Source: Simiduia litorea
Lineage (GTDB): Bacteria > Pseudomonadota > Gammaproteobacteria > Pseudomonadales > Cellvibrionaceae
Assembly: GCF_042853465.1 (NCBI RefSeq)
Contig: NZ_AP031497.1
Span: forward strand, 3,720,001-3,784,000
DNA: 64,000 bases
Reading direction: 5' to 3'
In this document: piece by piece, positions 44,958 to 54,151 of the stretch
Layout of the letters: each line of letters starts with the position of its first letter
Numbering within the stretch: position 1 is the first letter of the stretch
The notes under the pieces: model-generated
What the model was told of the DNA's origin: nothing
Seen by the model: the letters and a program-made list of their open reading frames with translations, nothing else
Database searches by the model: none
Program-made: the position numbers and the translations under genes

Positions 44958-45929
44958 TTAAAAACGTGTTTGCAGCTGAACGGCACTCACGGTTTCCTGA
45001 TAGCTGGCGCTGTCTAAGTTTGACCGGTAATCAGCGTAATCAATTTTTGCAGCCAAGCTCACATAATCGTTAAGTCCAACAATCCATTTTGCTTCCCAGT
45101 GCTGCTGGCGATCGGCGCGATTAGGCAGCGCTTCCGTTTCACCAAAGGCATTCGCGCGCGGCTCTAAACCTGGGCCTTGGTAATCTCTATCCGAGTAGCG
45201 CCAGCCGAGTTGTGTTTGACTCTCAAAGCCCAGCAGGGTGAATTTATGCGACCAGCGCGCGCGTAGGTTAACGCCCTCATAGCTGTAGTTATGCTGCTGC
45301 GCGACTTCGTCCTCGCGATCTAAGCCTAGACTCACAAAGCTCTTCGCTTGATTCATAAACCAGTAGATATCGCCACCCCAAAGTTGACTGTCTGCATCTC
45401 GCTCGGGTTGATCGGAAAAGTTTTTGACTTGCTGAGTAAACTGGCCGCGTAAATAGAGATTTTGACTCATCAGTTTACTGGCGTATAAACGCGTTTGCGC
45501 CAAATGTAAAAAATCTTGCTGATCTAAGCGCGCCAGCGCCACATCGTGACTCACCCCCAAGGTAAGTGCGCTGAAATCATAGCTCGCGTCGACATTGCCG
45601 CGGCTAACATCCAGATCAAAGGCATCAAATTCCGCATAGCGTTTATGATCGTGATAAATGCCCGCGCGCAACTTGAACTTATCCGTTGCCGCCCACTCAG
45701 TTTTGGCGCCCACATGAATAACACCCGCCCAATCACCGACATTGGTGACTCTATCCAACTCTTTTACGCTGACGTTGCTATCGTATTCGGCACCTAGGTC
45801 GAGCTGTAGATTTAAGCTTGGAGTTTGCGCCAATGCCGGCTGACTCAAAAGTAAACTGCCGAGTAGCGCGCCAATACCCACATTCAATGGCGCATATTTT
45901 GTTGCAAAAAATTTGGCTAGCTTGCTCAT
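44958..45929 (-). CDS. Outer-membrane beta-barrel protein, unrecognised
   Basis: 323 residues with a signal peptide (LNVGIGALLGSLLLSQPALAQ, cleaved near 35). The rest alternates short aromatic strands (LRAGIYHDHKRYAEF, LRARWSHKFTLLGF, VSLAAKIDYADYRS) and ends LQTRF, as barrels do. The count suggests a 12-14-stranded barrel. The pattern AEYDSNV near the N-terminus recalls barrel domains that follow TPR modules, but no such module is present. ACGAGG lies upstream of the ATG. It follows the glycine-zipper protein gene by 94 bases on the same strand, so a shared transcript is likely. Confidence 0.8.
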   Translation of the reverse strand: MSKLAKFFATKYAPLNVGIGALLGSLLLSQPALAQTPSLNLQLDLGAEYDSNVSVKELDRVTNVGDWAGVIHVGAKTEWAATDKFKLRAGIYHDHKRYAEFDAFDLDVSRGNVDASYDFSALTLGVSHDVALARLDQQDFLHLAQTRLYASKLMSQNLYLRGQFTQQVKNFSDQPERDADSQLWGGDIYWFMNQAKSFVSLGLDREDEVAQQHNYSYEGVNLRARWSHKFTLLGFESQTQLGWRYSDRDYQGPGLEPRANAFGETEALPNRADRQQHWEAKWIVGLNDYVSLAAKIDYADYRSNLDSASYQETVSAVQLQTRF

Positions 45930-46023
45930 GGCGGCTACCTCGTTAAAAAATGAATGTTTTAAAAATTGGAAACTTGTGAAGACGAGGCGCCGCTACTCGA
46001 CGCCCCACTGTGCTAGACCTTAG

Positions 46024-47043
46024 TTACAGCTGACCGGTAATGGCATCGGTGACCGAGCTATTTACCGCCGCCGCAACGGCGCTGTTAATTTGCTCGTTCA
46101 CGGAAGCCGAGATCTGGTCGTTAACGGCACCCGACACAGCGCCATCAACAGCGGCATCCACTGCGCCCTGTACGGCGCCTTCAACCCCGCCGTTTACCGC
46201 ACCCGAAACATCGCCAGCGAGATTCGCAGCCAGTGCCGCATCAGCGGCCGAACTCACTGCGCCATCCAAGCTAACGGCCAGATCAGAGGTCGCCGCCAAA
46301 TGTGAGGAGACCGCGCCTGCTGTATTGGCGACTGTATTACTCGATAGCGCCGACATCGCCTGCCCAGTCAGCTCAGTCGTTTGCTCCGCACTGCCGGCTA
46401 GGCCCGTAATTACCTGAGCCGAGGCATCGTCTTGCGATGACGCATTAACCACTGCCGCACCGGCGATTTGACCTTGCTGATTCACACCGGCAATAGATTT
46501 TTGTGCGCTCAGGGCGATGTTTTTGCTCGCCTGAGCTGAGGATACTGCGGTGTTTTCACCGCTGCGTTCAGCAGCACCGGCAACGCTAGACACGGCACCG
46601 ACATTGGCCGCCAAAGACGGATTCGAAAGCTCCGCCGTACCTGCCAACGTTGCCTGAGAAGTTTGCATGAGTGAGCCCTGAACACCGGTAACCAGTCCGC
46701 GGGTGCTAACACTATGCGCTAAGCCATTGAGGCGATTATTCGAGGTTTGCGTCGTCTTAGCAGAATTAGCCATCAGCGCTTCACCCTTAGGTGCCGGCGC
46801 TTGTTCAGTCGCCTGAGTTGACTTAGGTGTATTGGCATTGGCTTGAGCGCCGGTATTGGCCTCCGTGTTGGTACCACTTTTGGTTTCAGATGATGTTTGG
46901 GTTTGCTCGGTTGAATGCGCCGCTTGACCGTTGATGTCAGCATTGACGTTAACCGAGGCTTGCACGTCGACACTGGCACTTTGGCTAAATGCAGCAGTTG
47001 AAATCAGGGTGCAGGCGGTAAAAAGTAATGTGCGCTTAAACAT
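46024..47043 (-). CDS. Secreted low-complexity protein with C-terminal glycine-zipper-like repeats
   Basis: 339 residues. A signal peptide (MFKRTLLFTACTLISTAAFS) is followed by about 320 residues with no Phe, Tyr, Trp or Cys and a strong bias to Ala, Ser, Thr, Gly, Asn, Gln and Val. Residues 21-40 alternate hydrophobic and polar (SVDVQASVNVNADIN), and 41-100 is polar and probably disordered. The last 63 residues (277-339) are 16 four-residue units with V, I or L always third and small or polar residues elsewhere (GAVN, GAVQ, GAVD, GAVS), the GxxxG pattern of a glycine zipper. I do not recognise a family. It could be an adhesin, fibre or membrane-active peptide; the barrel gene is next on the same strand. 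Confidence 0.8.
   Translation of the reverse strand: MFKRTLLFTACTLISTAAFSQSASVDVQASVNVNADINGQAAHSTEQTQTSSETKSGTNTEANTGAQANANTPKSTQATEQAPAPKGEALMANSAKTTQTSNNRLNGLAHSVSTRGLVTGVQGSLMQTSQATLAGTAELSNPSLAANVGAVSSVAGAAERSGENTAVSSAQASKNIALSAQKSIAGVNQQGQIAGAAVVNASSQDDASAQVITGLAGSAEQTTELTGQAMSALSSNTVANTAGAVSSHLAATSDLAVSLDGAVSSAADAALAANLAGDVSGAVNGGVEGAVQGAVDAAVDGAVSGAVNDQISASVNEQINSAVAAAVNSSVTDAITGQL
46027..46215 (-). repeat. Sixteen tetrapeptide repeats (x-x-V/I/L-x)
   Basis: Codons 277-339 of the preceding protein. The last unit is cut by the stop codon. Glycine opens 8 of the first 8 units but one (AAVD), then Ala, Ser, Asp and Glu alternate. Confidence 0.9.
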
Positions 47044-47237
47044 GGGGGTTTCCCTTTTTTGGTTGATTCACTGAAATAACGACGCAGCCAGCGCTTTATT
47101 CCCAAAAAAAGTAAATACCTTTCATCTGCAAACAACTGGCACAAACAACCCGCCACTCGTTCCAGCCAAAACAGCCATCCCTACACCATTCAACGCTTGG
47201 GTTTTTTCAGAAGCCACTTGCACCTCAAAAAACATAA

Positions 47238-47256
47238 ACAATAACCGTTCTCATTT
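47238..47256. promoter_or_regulatory. Fur box before the siderophore receptor
   Basis: ACAATAACCGTTCTCATTT resembles the Fur consensus (AATAAT-x-x-TTCTCATTT form) and lies 34 bases before the receptor ATG. Expected for iron-regulated receptors. Confidence 0.6.
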
Positions 47257-47289
47257 AGATTTATATTTGGTATTATCGCGCCACTCCAT

Positions 47290-49437
47290 TTGCTACGACC
47301 GAGAATAGTCATGAAAAAATCTCTCCCTATATTCCTATCCAAGGCCCTGCTGGCCGCCACACCTGTGGCGAGCCCGGTCGTGCTGGCACAAGCGGCCGAC
47401 GCCCAATTCAGCGAAGAAGTTTCTATTACCGCGATTCGCGAAGATCGGAAAAGCCGCGGCGCCACCGGCTTAGACTTAAGCGCGTACGAAACGCCCCAGT
47501 CGCTCACCATCATCAACGTAGAAACCATCCAAGAATTCGGCTTGGTGGATATCAACTCGCTGCTTAAAATGGCCACCGGTGTCAATGTGGACGCCACCGA
47601 GACCGACCGCACCTATTACAACGCACGCGGCTTCGACATCACATCCATGCACGTCGACGGTATTGGCATGCCCTTCGGCAACTTGCTGGTGGGCGACAGA
47701 GATACAGCGACCTACGAAAAAGTAGAGGTGATTCGGGGCTCCAACGGTTTGGTGACGGGGCTCGGTAACCCCTCGGGCACCATCAACTATGTGCGCAAGC
47801 GTCCCACCAACGAGCTCGACGGTAGCGTGCGCATGACCGTAGGCGAGTGGAACAATGTGCGCGCCGAGGTGGACGTTTCAACACCTTTAACTGAATCCGG
47901 CAGCTGGGCCGCGCGGGTAGTAGGTGTTTACCAAGATAAAGACAGCTGGCTCGACCACTATGGCAATGATCGCCAAGTAGCTTACTTCGTTCTAGACGGT
48001 CAGCTTTCTGACAACCTAACCCTGACCACGGGTTATACCCATCAAGCCAATAACAGCGACGGTGTGCTCTGGGGCGCGCTGCCTGTACTTTACAAGGATG
48101 GCACCCAGGCTGACTACGATGTATCCACTAGCACCACCATGGATTGGACTTATTGGAATACCCAAACCGATGAGGCCTTTGTCGAGCTGGGTTGGCAAAT
48201 CAGCGACAACTGGCGCTTGCTCACGACCGCCAGCTACACCGACTACACCGAAAACTCCGAGGTGTTCTACATCTACTCCAATACTGGGCTAGATCCCGAT
48301 ACCGGCTTAGGTTTAGAGAGCTACCCCGGCAAGTACGATGACGAAAAACAAGATCTCATCCTCGACGCCAGCCTGGTAGGTGACTTTACCGCCTGGGGCC
48401 AACAGCACAGCTTGCAGTTAGGGCTAAGCTCAGCCCGCCGAGACGCCCAATCCTTCGCCCACGCCGCACCGGCGAGCGACTTTATCTCCATGCCCGCGTT
48501 TCCCGGCTGGCAAGGCAACGAAGTGACGAGGCCCAATTGGGCGGCGCCCTATGAGTCAGCCAATGAAGACATTGAACTGAACCGCCTGTACGGCTCGGTG
48601 CACTTGGCGCTAACGGACACATTCAACCTCATATTAGGGCTGAACGCGGTGGATTACACCAACGAGGGTATCAGCTACGGCGTGTCAACCAGCTCCACTG
48701 AAGATGGTACCAGCCCCTACATCGGCGCTACGTGGGAAGTGATCGACGGGCTCAATGCCTACGCCAGCTACAGCGATATTTACCAGCCTCAATATGTCTT
48801 GGGTGAAGACTTACAATCACTGGGCTCAGCCGAGGGCAAAAGCTACGAGGCCGGCCTGAAAAAAACCTTTGCCAACAACACCCTTGTGACCTTAGCCCTG
48901 TTCCGCACCGAGCAATCTAACCTGCAGGAATTCAAGGAATACGGTGACGGCGACGGCGTCGATGACGATTTTTACGAAGATGATTTCAACTTCTCCATCT
49001 ACCGCGGTGTCGATGTAGAGTCCGAAGGTGTCGAGCTTGAAATCACGGGCGACGTGACCGACACAGTGAGCATTCAGGCGGGGCTTACCCACCTGAGCAT
49101 GGAAGATCCAGATGGCAATGAAGCGCGCACCTTTATTCCGCGCAATACCGCCAAACTGCTCTTAACTTGGGACCCATCACAATTGCCAGACCTGAAACTG
49201 GGGCTGTCTGCGCGCTGGCAGGACAACACCTACTATGGGCCGCAAGGCGCACGCATTAACCAAGACAGCTACACACTGTTTGGCGCCTACGCCAACTACC
49301 AGGTCACTCAAGACCTCAGTATTGGCCTGAACCTAGACAACATCACCGACGAGAAATACTTCAGCTCGGTGAAGTACGATCAGGCTTGGTACGCCGCACC
49401 GCGCAGCTACAACCTATCGGCCAACTGGCAGTTTTAA
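47290..49437 (+). CDS. TonB-dependent siderophore receptor (FhuE/FpvA-like)
   Basis: 715 residues with a signal peptide (cleaved near ALA-QAADA). The plug carries ETPQSLTIINVETIQEFGL, TYYNARGFDITSMHVDGIG and EVIRGSNGLVTGLGNPSGTINYVRKRP, the pattern of ferric-hydroxamate receptors such as FhuE. A complete barrel follows and ends in SANWQF. It should import a ferric siderophore through TonB. A likely Fur box lies just upstream. The next gene, 64 bases on, is a PepSY-domain protein typical of siderophore reductases, which supports the assignment. The exact siderophore is unknown. Confidence 0.94.
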   Translation: MLRPRIVMKKSLPIFLSKALLAATPVASPVVLAQAADAQFSEEVSITAIREDRKSRGATGLDLSAYETPQSLTIINVETIQEFGLVDINSLLKMATGVNVDATETDRTYYNARGFDITSMHVDGIGMPFGNLLVGDRDTATYEKVEVIRGSNGLVTGLGNPSGTINYVRKRPTNELDGSVRMTVGEWNNVRAEVDVSTPLTESGSWAARVVGVYQDKDSWLDHYGNDRQVAYFVLDGQLSDNLTLTTGYTHQANNSDGVLWGALPVLYKDGTQADYDVSTSTTMDWTYWNTQTDEAFVELGWQISDNWRLLTTASYTDYTENSEVFYIYSNTGLDPDTGLGLESYPGKYDDEKQDLILDASLVGDFTAWGQQHSLQLGLSSARRDAQSFAHAAPASDFISMPAFPGWQGNEVTRPNWAAPYESANEDIELNRLYGSVHLALTDTFNLILGLNAVDYTNEGISYGVSTSSTEDGTSPYIGATWEVIDGLNAYASYSDIYQPQYVLGEDLQSLGSAEGKSYEAGLKKTFANNTLVTLALFRTEQSNLQEFKEYGDGDGVDDDFYEDDFNFSIYRGVDVESEGVELEITGDVTDTVSIQAGLTHLSMEDPDGNEARTFIPRNTAKLLLTWDPSQLPDLKLGLSARWQDNTYYGPQGARINQDSYTLFGAYANYQVTQDLSIGLNLDNITDEKYFSSVKYDQAWYAAPRSYNLSANWQF

Positions 49438-49460
49438 GTTTACGCGTTAGCAATACACAA

Positions 49461-49478
49461 CGGGGGCTAAGGCCCCCG
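49461..49478 (+). repeat. Intra-operon hairpin between receptor and PepSY gene
   Basis: CGGGGGC, loop TAAG, GCCCCCG: a very strong 7-bp stem 24 bases after the receptor stop and 23 before the PepSY GTG. It may attenuate or stabilise the transcript. Confidence 0.7.
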
Positions 49479-49501
49479 CAACTATTTTTACGAGGTACAC
49501 C

Positions 49502-50623
49502 GTGAACAAATCGCTCTTTAAAGTTCACAGCTGGGCTGCACTAGTGGCCTTTATTCCGCTCTTGGTGATCTGCGTCACCGGCAGTTTACTGGTGTTCAAG
49601 CACGAGATAGATAGCTTACTGATGCCCGATCAAGTAAGCATAGAACCTGGGGCGCAGCGACTGCCGTTAGACACACTCGCGGCCAACATCAACAAAGCCC
49701 AGCCGAACTATGAAATTGTTGGCTGGGTGCTCTACCAAGACCAGGCCCGCGCCGATCAACCCTATGTGATGGAAAAAGGCACCAGTGAGTGGTCCTTCCT
49801 GCACCTAAACCCCTATACCGGCGCTGTGCTTTCCGCCCCTGTCGCGCACGATCATTACCTAACCGATTGGCTGCTGGAATTGCACTACACCTTCCTCTTA
49901 GAGGATGCCGGCTTGGTGATAACCAGCGTGTTTGCCATTGCACTTTTACTCCTCGGCATCACGGGGATTTATTTACACCGCAAATTTTGGAAAAACTTTT
50001 TTACCCTGCGCTGGCATAGCCGACTGGTGGTGTACTTTTCCGACCTGCATAAAATGGTGGGTGTGGTTGCATCGCCTATCCTACTTATCCTCGCGTTTAC
50101 CGGCGCTTGGTGGAACATCGCAAGTTACTTACACGAGCTAGAAGAACATGCCAACGGCCACGAGCATCACCTGATGCAAGCGCGCCTCTACAGCGATGAT
50201 CTATCCCTAGAAAATATGCGCACCGACGCGGAGTCGACTGTAGACGGTTTCACCGCCACCTATATATCCTTCCCCTGGGAACCCGGCGCCAACTTTACAT
50301 TTTGGGGCGATGTGCCCACTGGCAACTTCCTCACCAGCCAATATTCCAGCACTGTCAGCTTCTCGGCCCAAACCGGCGAAAACTTGGGTAGCTACGACAT
50401 CCGCACGGCGGGCTTGGGCGCCACGATTGTCGATAGCTACCGGCGCTTGCACTTTGGCGACTTCGCCGGCTTAGTATCTAAAATTATTTGGGCACTACTC
50501 GGCTCAACACCGCTGATACTCGCACTCACGGGGGTAACTTTATGGTGGAAGCGCCGCAAACAACGAGCGCGCGCCAAGCAGAAACATTTGGCCGCAGGCG
50601 CGCTCAGCGCGAATCCAACCTAG
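49502..50623 (+). CDS. PepSY-associated membrane protein (siderophore reductase type)
   Basis: 373 residues with GTG start and CGAGG ribosome site. It shows four predicted membrane helices (about 12-34, 142-164, 190-212, 337-360) and a large periplasmic loop. KVHSWAALVAFIPLLVICVTGSLLVFK is the classic PepSY_TM opening, and HKMVGVVASPILLILAFTGAWWN the third helix with its histidine. The family (PiuB, FoxB-like) is often next to siderophore receptors and reduces or processes ferric siderophores. Histidines at equivalent helix positions are possible haem ligands. It ends the operon. Confidence 0.88.
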   Translation: MNKSLFKVHSWAALVAFIPLLVICVTGSLLVFKHEIDSLLMPDQVSIEPGAQRLPLDTLAANINKAQPNYEIVGWVLYQDQARADQPYVMEKGTSEWSFLHLNPYTGAVLSAPVAHDHYLTDWLLELHYTFLLEDAGLVITSVFAIALLLLGITGIYLHRKFWKNFFTLRWHSRLVVYFSDLHKMVGVVASPILLILAFTGAWWNIASYLHELEEHANGHEHHLMQARLYSDDLSLENMRTDAESTVDGFTATYISFPWEPGANFTFWGDVPTGNFLTSQYSSTVSFSAQTGENLGSYDIRTAGLGATIVDSYRRLHFGDFAGLVSKIIWALLGSTPLILALTGVTLWWKRRKQRARAKQKHLAAGALSANPT

Positions 50624-50652
50624 CGCCCATACAATCGCCGTTGTGTAGGAAA

Positions 50653-50681
50653 ACTCAGGGCCGCACTTTGCCGCCCTGAGT
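50653..50681 (+). terminator. Hairpin after the PepSY gene
   Basis: ACTCAGGGC and GCCCTGAGT form a 9-bp perfect stem with an 11-base loop, 30 bases after the stop; no T-tract. Possible terminator. Confidence 0.55.
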
Positions 50682-50710
50682 GCCACAGGCGCCTATATAA
50701 AACGTCCGAT

Positions 50711-50738
50711 ATAGGACACCTGAGATAGGACACCCGAG
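50711..50738. repeat. Perfect-length tandem repeat of 14 bases
   Basis: ATAGGACACCTGAG followed at once by ATAGGACACCCGAG (13 of 14 identical). A CCTATAT/ATATAGG inverted pair overlaps its left edge. Short regulatory duplication or replication slippage. Confidence 0.85.
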
Positions 50739-50751
50739 CTAGTTCATCGGC

Positions 50752-51372
50752 TTAGGCCAGCGCGGGTGCCGAGAATTGATTATCAAATACCAGTTCACTG
50801 AGTGGCAGCTGGCCGCCCCTAGGCCAGGCGTCGCCAGCGGCTTTGCCGACGGCAACCATCATCACAATGACGTGATCAGCGGGTAAGTTGATAAGTTTGG
50901 CCACCGCCTCTTGATTAAAACCAATCATTGGGCAGCTATCTAAACCGAGGGATTTAGCAGAGAGCATCATATTTTGCGCTGCGAAGGCGCCCGATCGTAT
51001 GGCCTCATCCCGTTGAATCCATTCTCTGCCGCGGTAAAACTCGTCGATCATGCCAAGCAAAATACTCCGCTTCTCGCTATCGGCACTGGCCCAGTAGCGC
51101 TCGGGCTCACGCTCCCAGGCTTTCACATCGGCGGCAATGACAAAGAGTTCTGATGCGTCGGTGACTTGAGCCTGATCCCAAGCAACCGCGCGTATTGCTT
51201 TACGTAGTGCTGGGTCTGAAATCCGAACAAAGCGCCAATGCTGCAAATTGAATGAGGTGGGCGCGTGAATCGCGTCTTCAAGTAACTGTGTGATCTCGGT
51301 ATTGCTTAGGGTGTAGCTCGGTTCAAACTGCTTTACCGACCGACGCTGTTGAATCAGTTGCTGTAACACCAT
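50752..51372 (-). CDS. Nitroreductase-family flavoprotein
   Basis: 206 residues. QQRRSVKQFEPSYTLSNTEITQLLEDAIHAPTSFNLQHWRFV contains the FMN-binding RRS and PTSFNLQ motifs, and VIVMMVAVGKAAGDAWPRGGQLPLSELV closes the fold. Members reduce nitroaromatics, quinones or enones with NAD(P)H. AGGAG precedes the ATG. It is divergent from a LysR regulator, the typical arrangement for a LysR-controlled reductase. Confidence 0.93.
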   Translation of the reverse strand: MVLQQLIQQRRSVKQFEPSYTLSNTEITQLLEDAIHAPTSFNLQHWRFVRISDPALRKAIRAVAWDQAQVTDASELFVIAADVKAWEREPERYWASADSEKRSILLGMIDEFYRGREWIQRDEAIRSGAFAAQNMMLSAKSLGLDSCPMIGFNQEAVAKLINLPADHVIVMMVAVGKAAGDAWPRGGQLPLSELVFDNQFSAPALA

Positions 51373-51567
51373 GTGATTGACTCCTAATTAGCTCACATTT
51401 TCAGGTGGCAGCAGTGTCACACTCAGCGTATTGCGCATAAATAACCTATGGTGCATCAACACTTTTGCATTAAACGCAGCAATCAATGGGTACAATACCC
51501 CTCACTCAACCAATATCAATCATTCACCCAATACTGGGCGTCAATGGCGCCAGCGAGGACAGCTTTC

Positions 51568-52467
51568 ATGTTTGACGCCATGCAACATTTCGTTCAAGTG
51601 GTTGAAGCCGGCTCATTCAGTCATGCAGCCAAGCGATTAAACAAAAACGCCTCATCCGTGGCGCGTCAAATAGATAAGCTTGAGCAGGAGCTAGGCACCC
51701 AGTTGTTTAGCCGCACCACGCGGCGGCTGGACTTAACGCTGCACGGGCAAAGCTTTTATCATCAGTGCCTCGATATTCTTAACTCGGTGGATGAAACCCG
51801 CCAGTCCTTCAAAGCCCTCACCTCCAATATCGAGGGCCAGGTCAGCATTAGCTCGCTCGACTCCTATGGCGATAAAAAGATCATTCCACTATTGCCACTT
51901 TTCCAAAAAAAATACCCTCACTCGAAAATTGTTGTCAGCTTAGACAATACGATGATCGACCTACACGAGTCGCCCTTCGATCTCACGGTGCGGTACGGCC
52001 GCCCGGCCGATTCTAACTTTATCGTCAAACCATTGGTTCGGAGCCGAGGTATTTTGGTAGCCAGCCCTACCTACCTGAAAAATCACCCCGCCATCAACGA
52101 ACCGGAAGATTTGAAACACCACAGCTGCTTAGCGCTGTTTAAAAATAAACAACACACATATTGGCAATTTCAAAAAGCAGAGCAAACAAAAAAGTTGCGC
52201 ATAGAAGCCATCCTTTCGGCTTGTGGTGGCAGCGCCGTTATCAAATGGGCAAAACAGGATCTTGGCGTCACTCTTAATGCGCGTTGGTTCGTAGAGCAGG
52301 AATTGGCATCTGGCGAGTTGGTCGAGGTGCTACCTGATTGGCAGGCAAACATCAGCGGCCACGAGGATGCGCTGGTCTACCTCATGTGGAAGGCCACTAA
52401 CGCCCGCCGACCGGTAGTGCGTGCGATGATAGACTTTTTAGCAGCGCACCTTGTTGAGGTCAATTGA
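51568..52467 (+). CDS. LysR-family transcriptional regulator
   Basis: 299 residues from the ATG at 51568 (GAGGA upstream); the long frame back to 51448 adds a segment unlike LysR. The N-terminal winged helix reads FVQVVEAGSFSHAAKRLNKNASSVARQIDKLEQELG, seen in two parts (VEAGSFSHAAKRL, NASSVARQIDKLE). The effector domain follows. It probably controls the divergent nitroreductase gene and itself; no clear T-N11-A site was assigned. Confidence 0.92.
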   Translation: MFDAMQHFVQVVEAGSFSHAAKRLNKNASSVARQIDKLEQELGTQLFSRTTRRLDLTLHGQSFYHQCLDILNSVDETRQSFKALTSNIEGQVSISSLDSYGDKKIIPLLPLFQKKYPHSKIVVSLDNTMIDLHESPFDLTVRYGRPADSNFIVKPLVRSRGILVASPTYLKNHPAINEPEDLKHHSCLALFKNKQHTYWQFQKAEQTKKLRIEAILSACGGSAVIKWAKQDLGVTLNARWFVEQELASGELVEVLPDWQANISGHEDALVYLMWKATNARRPVVRAMIDFLAAHLVEVN

Positions 52468-52596
52468 TCATCGCACCTAGACCTAGAAAATCTCGGCACA
52501 CAGCTAACACCAAACACCAGGCGCACCAGCTAAGCAGGACAATCACCTTAGAGCGCCCGATCCGCGCGCAGTAAAAAAGCGGGCGCCCAGCGGTAC

Positions 52597-54138
52597 CTAC
52601 TGAGCCGCCTCGTCTGACGCGCTCAAGCCGTCCATCAAACACAACAAAATAGCATTGGTCCAACCGAAACCACTTTGCACTGGGTACTCACCACCTTCAG
52701 CCTGCTTGCCTAAACGTTGCACATCATATTTTTCAAATAACATGCCCGTGCTTTTAAAACAGGCCATGTTGTTATCGATCCAACGCCGCGCACCCGTGTT
52801 AGCAATCCGGACAAAGCCGTAGCGCAACAAACCCTGATAGGCAATCCATTGCAGCGGCGCCCAGCCATTTGGCGCATCCCATTGCTGGCCACTCGTGCGG
52901 CTCGTTGTTAACCAACCTCCAGCGGCCAAATAATGCGTATCCAACCGTCGAGCCACCCTTGACGCTTGCGCGTCGGTCGCTACGCCAACGAATAACGGCC
53001 ACGCGGTGGCAATAGAGCCTCGCTCGCTGGTGGTAAAATTCGGCAACAGTACATCGACAAATTCTCCCACAGCTTCATCGTAAAACGTTTGCTGAATGAC
53101 AAGAGCTCGCGCTTGTGCACGGCCGGTAAAAAAATCTACCTTTTTCATATCGCCGGCCTGCGCCCAGGCCTTAGCAATAATTTCTTCGACCCGAATGAAA
53201 ATGCAATTTAGATCTATGGGGATCACATCGGTGGTGCGTAAACTGGTTAGGTCATTATCCCTTAACAACCAACGCGAACTAAAATCCCAACCGGTTTCAC
53301 ACGCAGCACGAATATTGCGATACAACTGATCGGCAGGTTGATCCGCGTGCTGCGCCAAAAGAGTATCCTCGTGGTAACTCTCTTGCCTCGGTATCGCTAA
53401 GTCATCCCAGTAACGATTTAGCAAACAGCCTCGATAGTTGACCACGCGGCGATAAGAACCGCCGTGCTGTAAGCTATCACCGCCATCCATCCAGTAACCA
53501 TACTCTCGCATTAAAGCAGGTAAATATTTCAACCAGAGCGATTTATCTTTTTCGGTATCAACCAGCAGCTCGACCATCAATGCAAACAGTGGCGGCTGCG
53601 AACGCGAGCAATAGTAACTGCGATTGCCATTGGGAACAAAACCCAACTCGTCGATCAGATAGGCGAAATTATCCACCATGGCACGAATCGTCGCTGTCTC
53701 GCCGCTCGCGGCCAAACCGAGCAATGTAAAATAGGAATCCCAGTAATAGATTTCGCGAAAACGACCGCCTGGCACTATGTATTCATAAGGCAAGTCAATC
53801 AGCGAATCAAACGCGCGCTTCGGCTCAGGCTGACGCTTTAATCGCGACCACATTTTTCCTATATGCTCTCGCATCACCGTTTCATCAGCCAATGGCTGTG
53901 AACTCATCGGCGCCAAGGTTTCGTCATTAGATTCAGGCAGATCAAAGTATTTTTGTACGAACGCCAGAAGATTGAACGATCGCTTACTTTTTTGCTGCTG
54001 GTAATCAGCCAAAATAATACGAGGTTCACATTTTGGAACCGCATCAACGAAGGTTTTTGAATCTGGAAAAATTTGCTGTTCTTGAACATGTTCAAATAAC
54101 GTCAAAAACAGTTTATCTGGGGCAATATTTATAGTCAC
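52597..54138 (-). CDS. treF: Cytoplasmic GH37 trehalase
   Basis: 513 residues from a GTG at 54138 (AGGG 8 bases upstream); earlier starts run into the MFS gene. The family signatures PGGRFREIYYWDSYF (about 123-137) and QQWDAPNGWAP (about 418-428) are both intact. It hydrolyses alpha,alpha-trehalose to glucose. No signal peptide, so the cytoplasmic (TreF) rather than periplasmic type. It starts 13 bases after the MFS stop and completes a TonB receptor, MFS transporter, trehalase order under a LacI regulator. Confidence 0.96.
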   Translation of the reverse strand: MTINIAPDKLFLTLFEHVQEQQIFPDSKTFVDAVPKCEPRIILADYQQQKSKRSFNLLAFVQKYFDLPESNDETLAPMSSQPLADETVMREHIGKMWSRLKRQPEPKRAFDSLIDLPYEYIVPGGRFREIYYWDSYFTLLGLAASGETATIRAMVDNFAYLIDELGFVPNGNRSYYCSRSQPPLFALMVELLVDTEKDKSLWLKYLPALMREYGYWMDGGDSLQHGGSYRRVVNYRGCLLNRYWDDLAIPRQESYHEDTLLAQHADQPADQLYRNIRAACETGWDFSSRWLLRDNDLTSLRTTDVIPIDLNCIFIRVEEIIAKAWAQAGDMKKVDFFTGRAQARALVIQQTFYDEAVGEFVDVLLPNFTTSERGSIATAWPLFVGVATDAQASRVARRLDTHYLAAGGWLTTSRTSGQQWDAPNGWAPLQWIAYQGLLRYGFVRIANTGARRWIDNNMACFKSTGMLFEKYDVQRLGKQAEGGEYPVQSGFGWTNAILLCLMDGLSASDEAAQ

Positions 54139-54151
54139 AATAATTCCCTCG

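Noticed and set aside
46040..46417. 125-codon plus-strand frame
   Set aside because: Antisense to the alanine-rich repeat gene; long open frames are expected opposite GC-rich alanine/serine codons.
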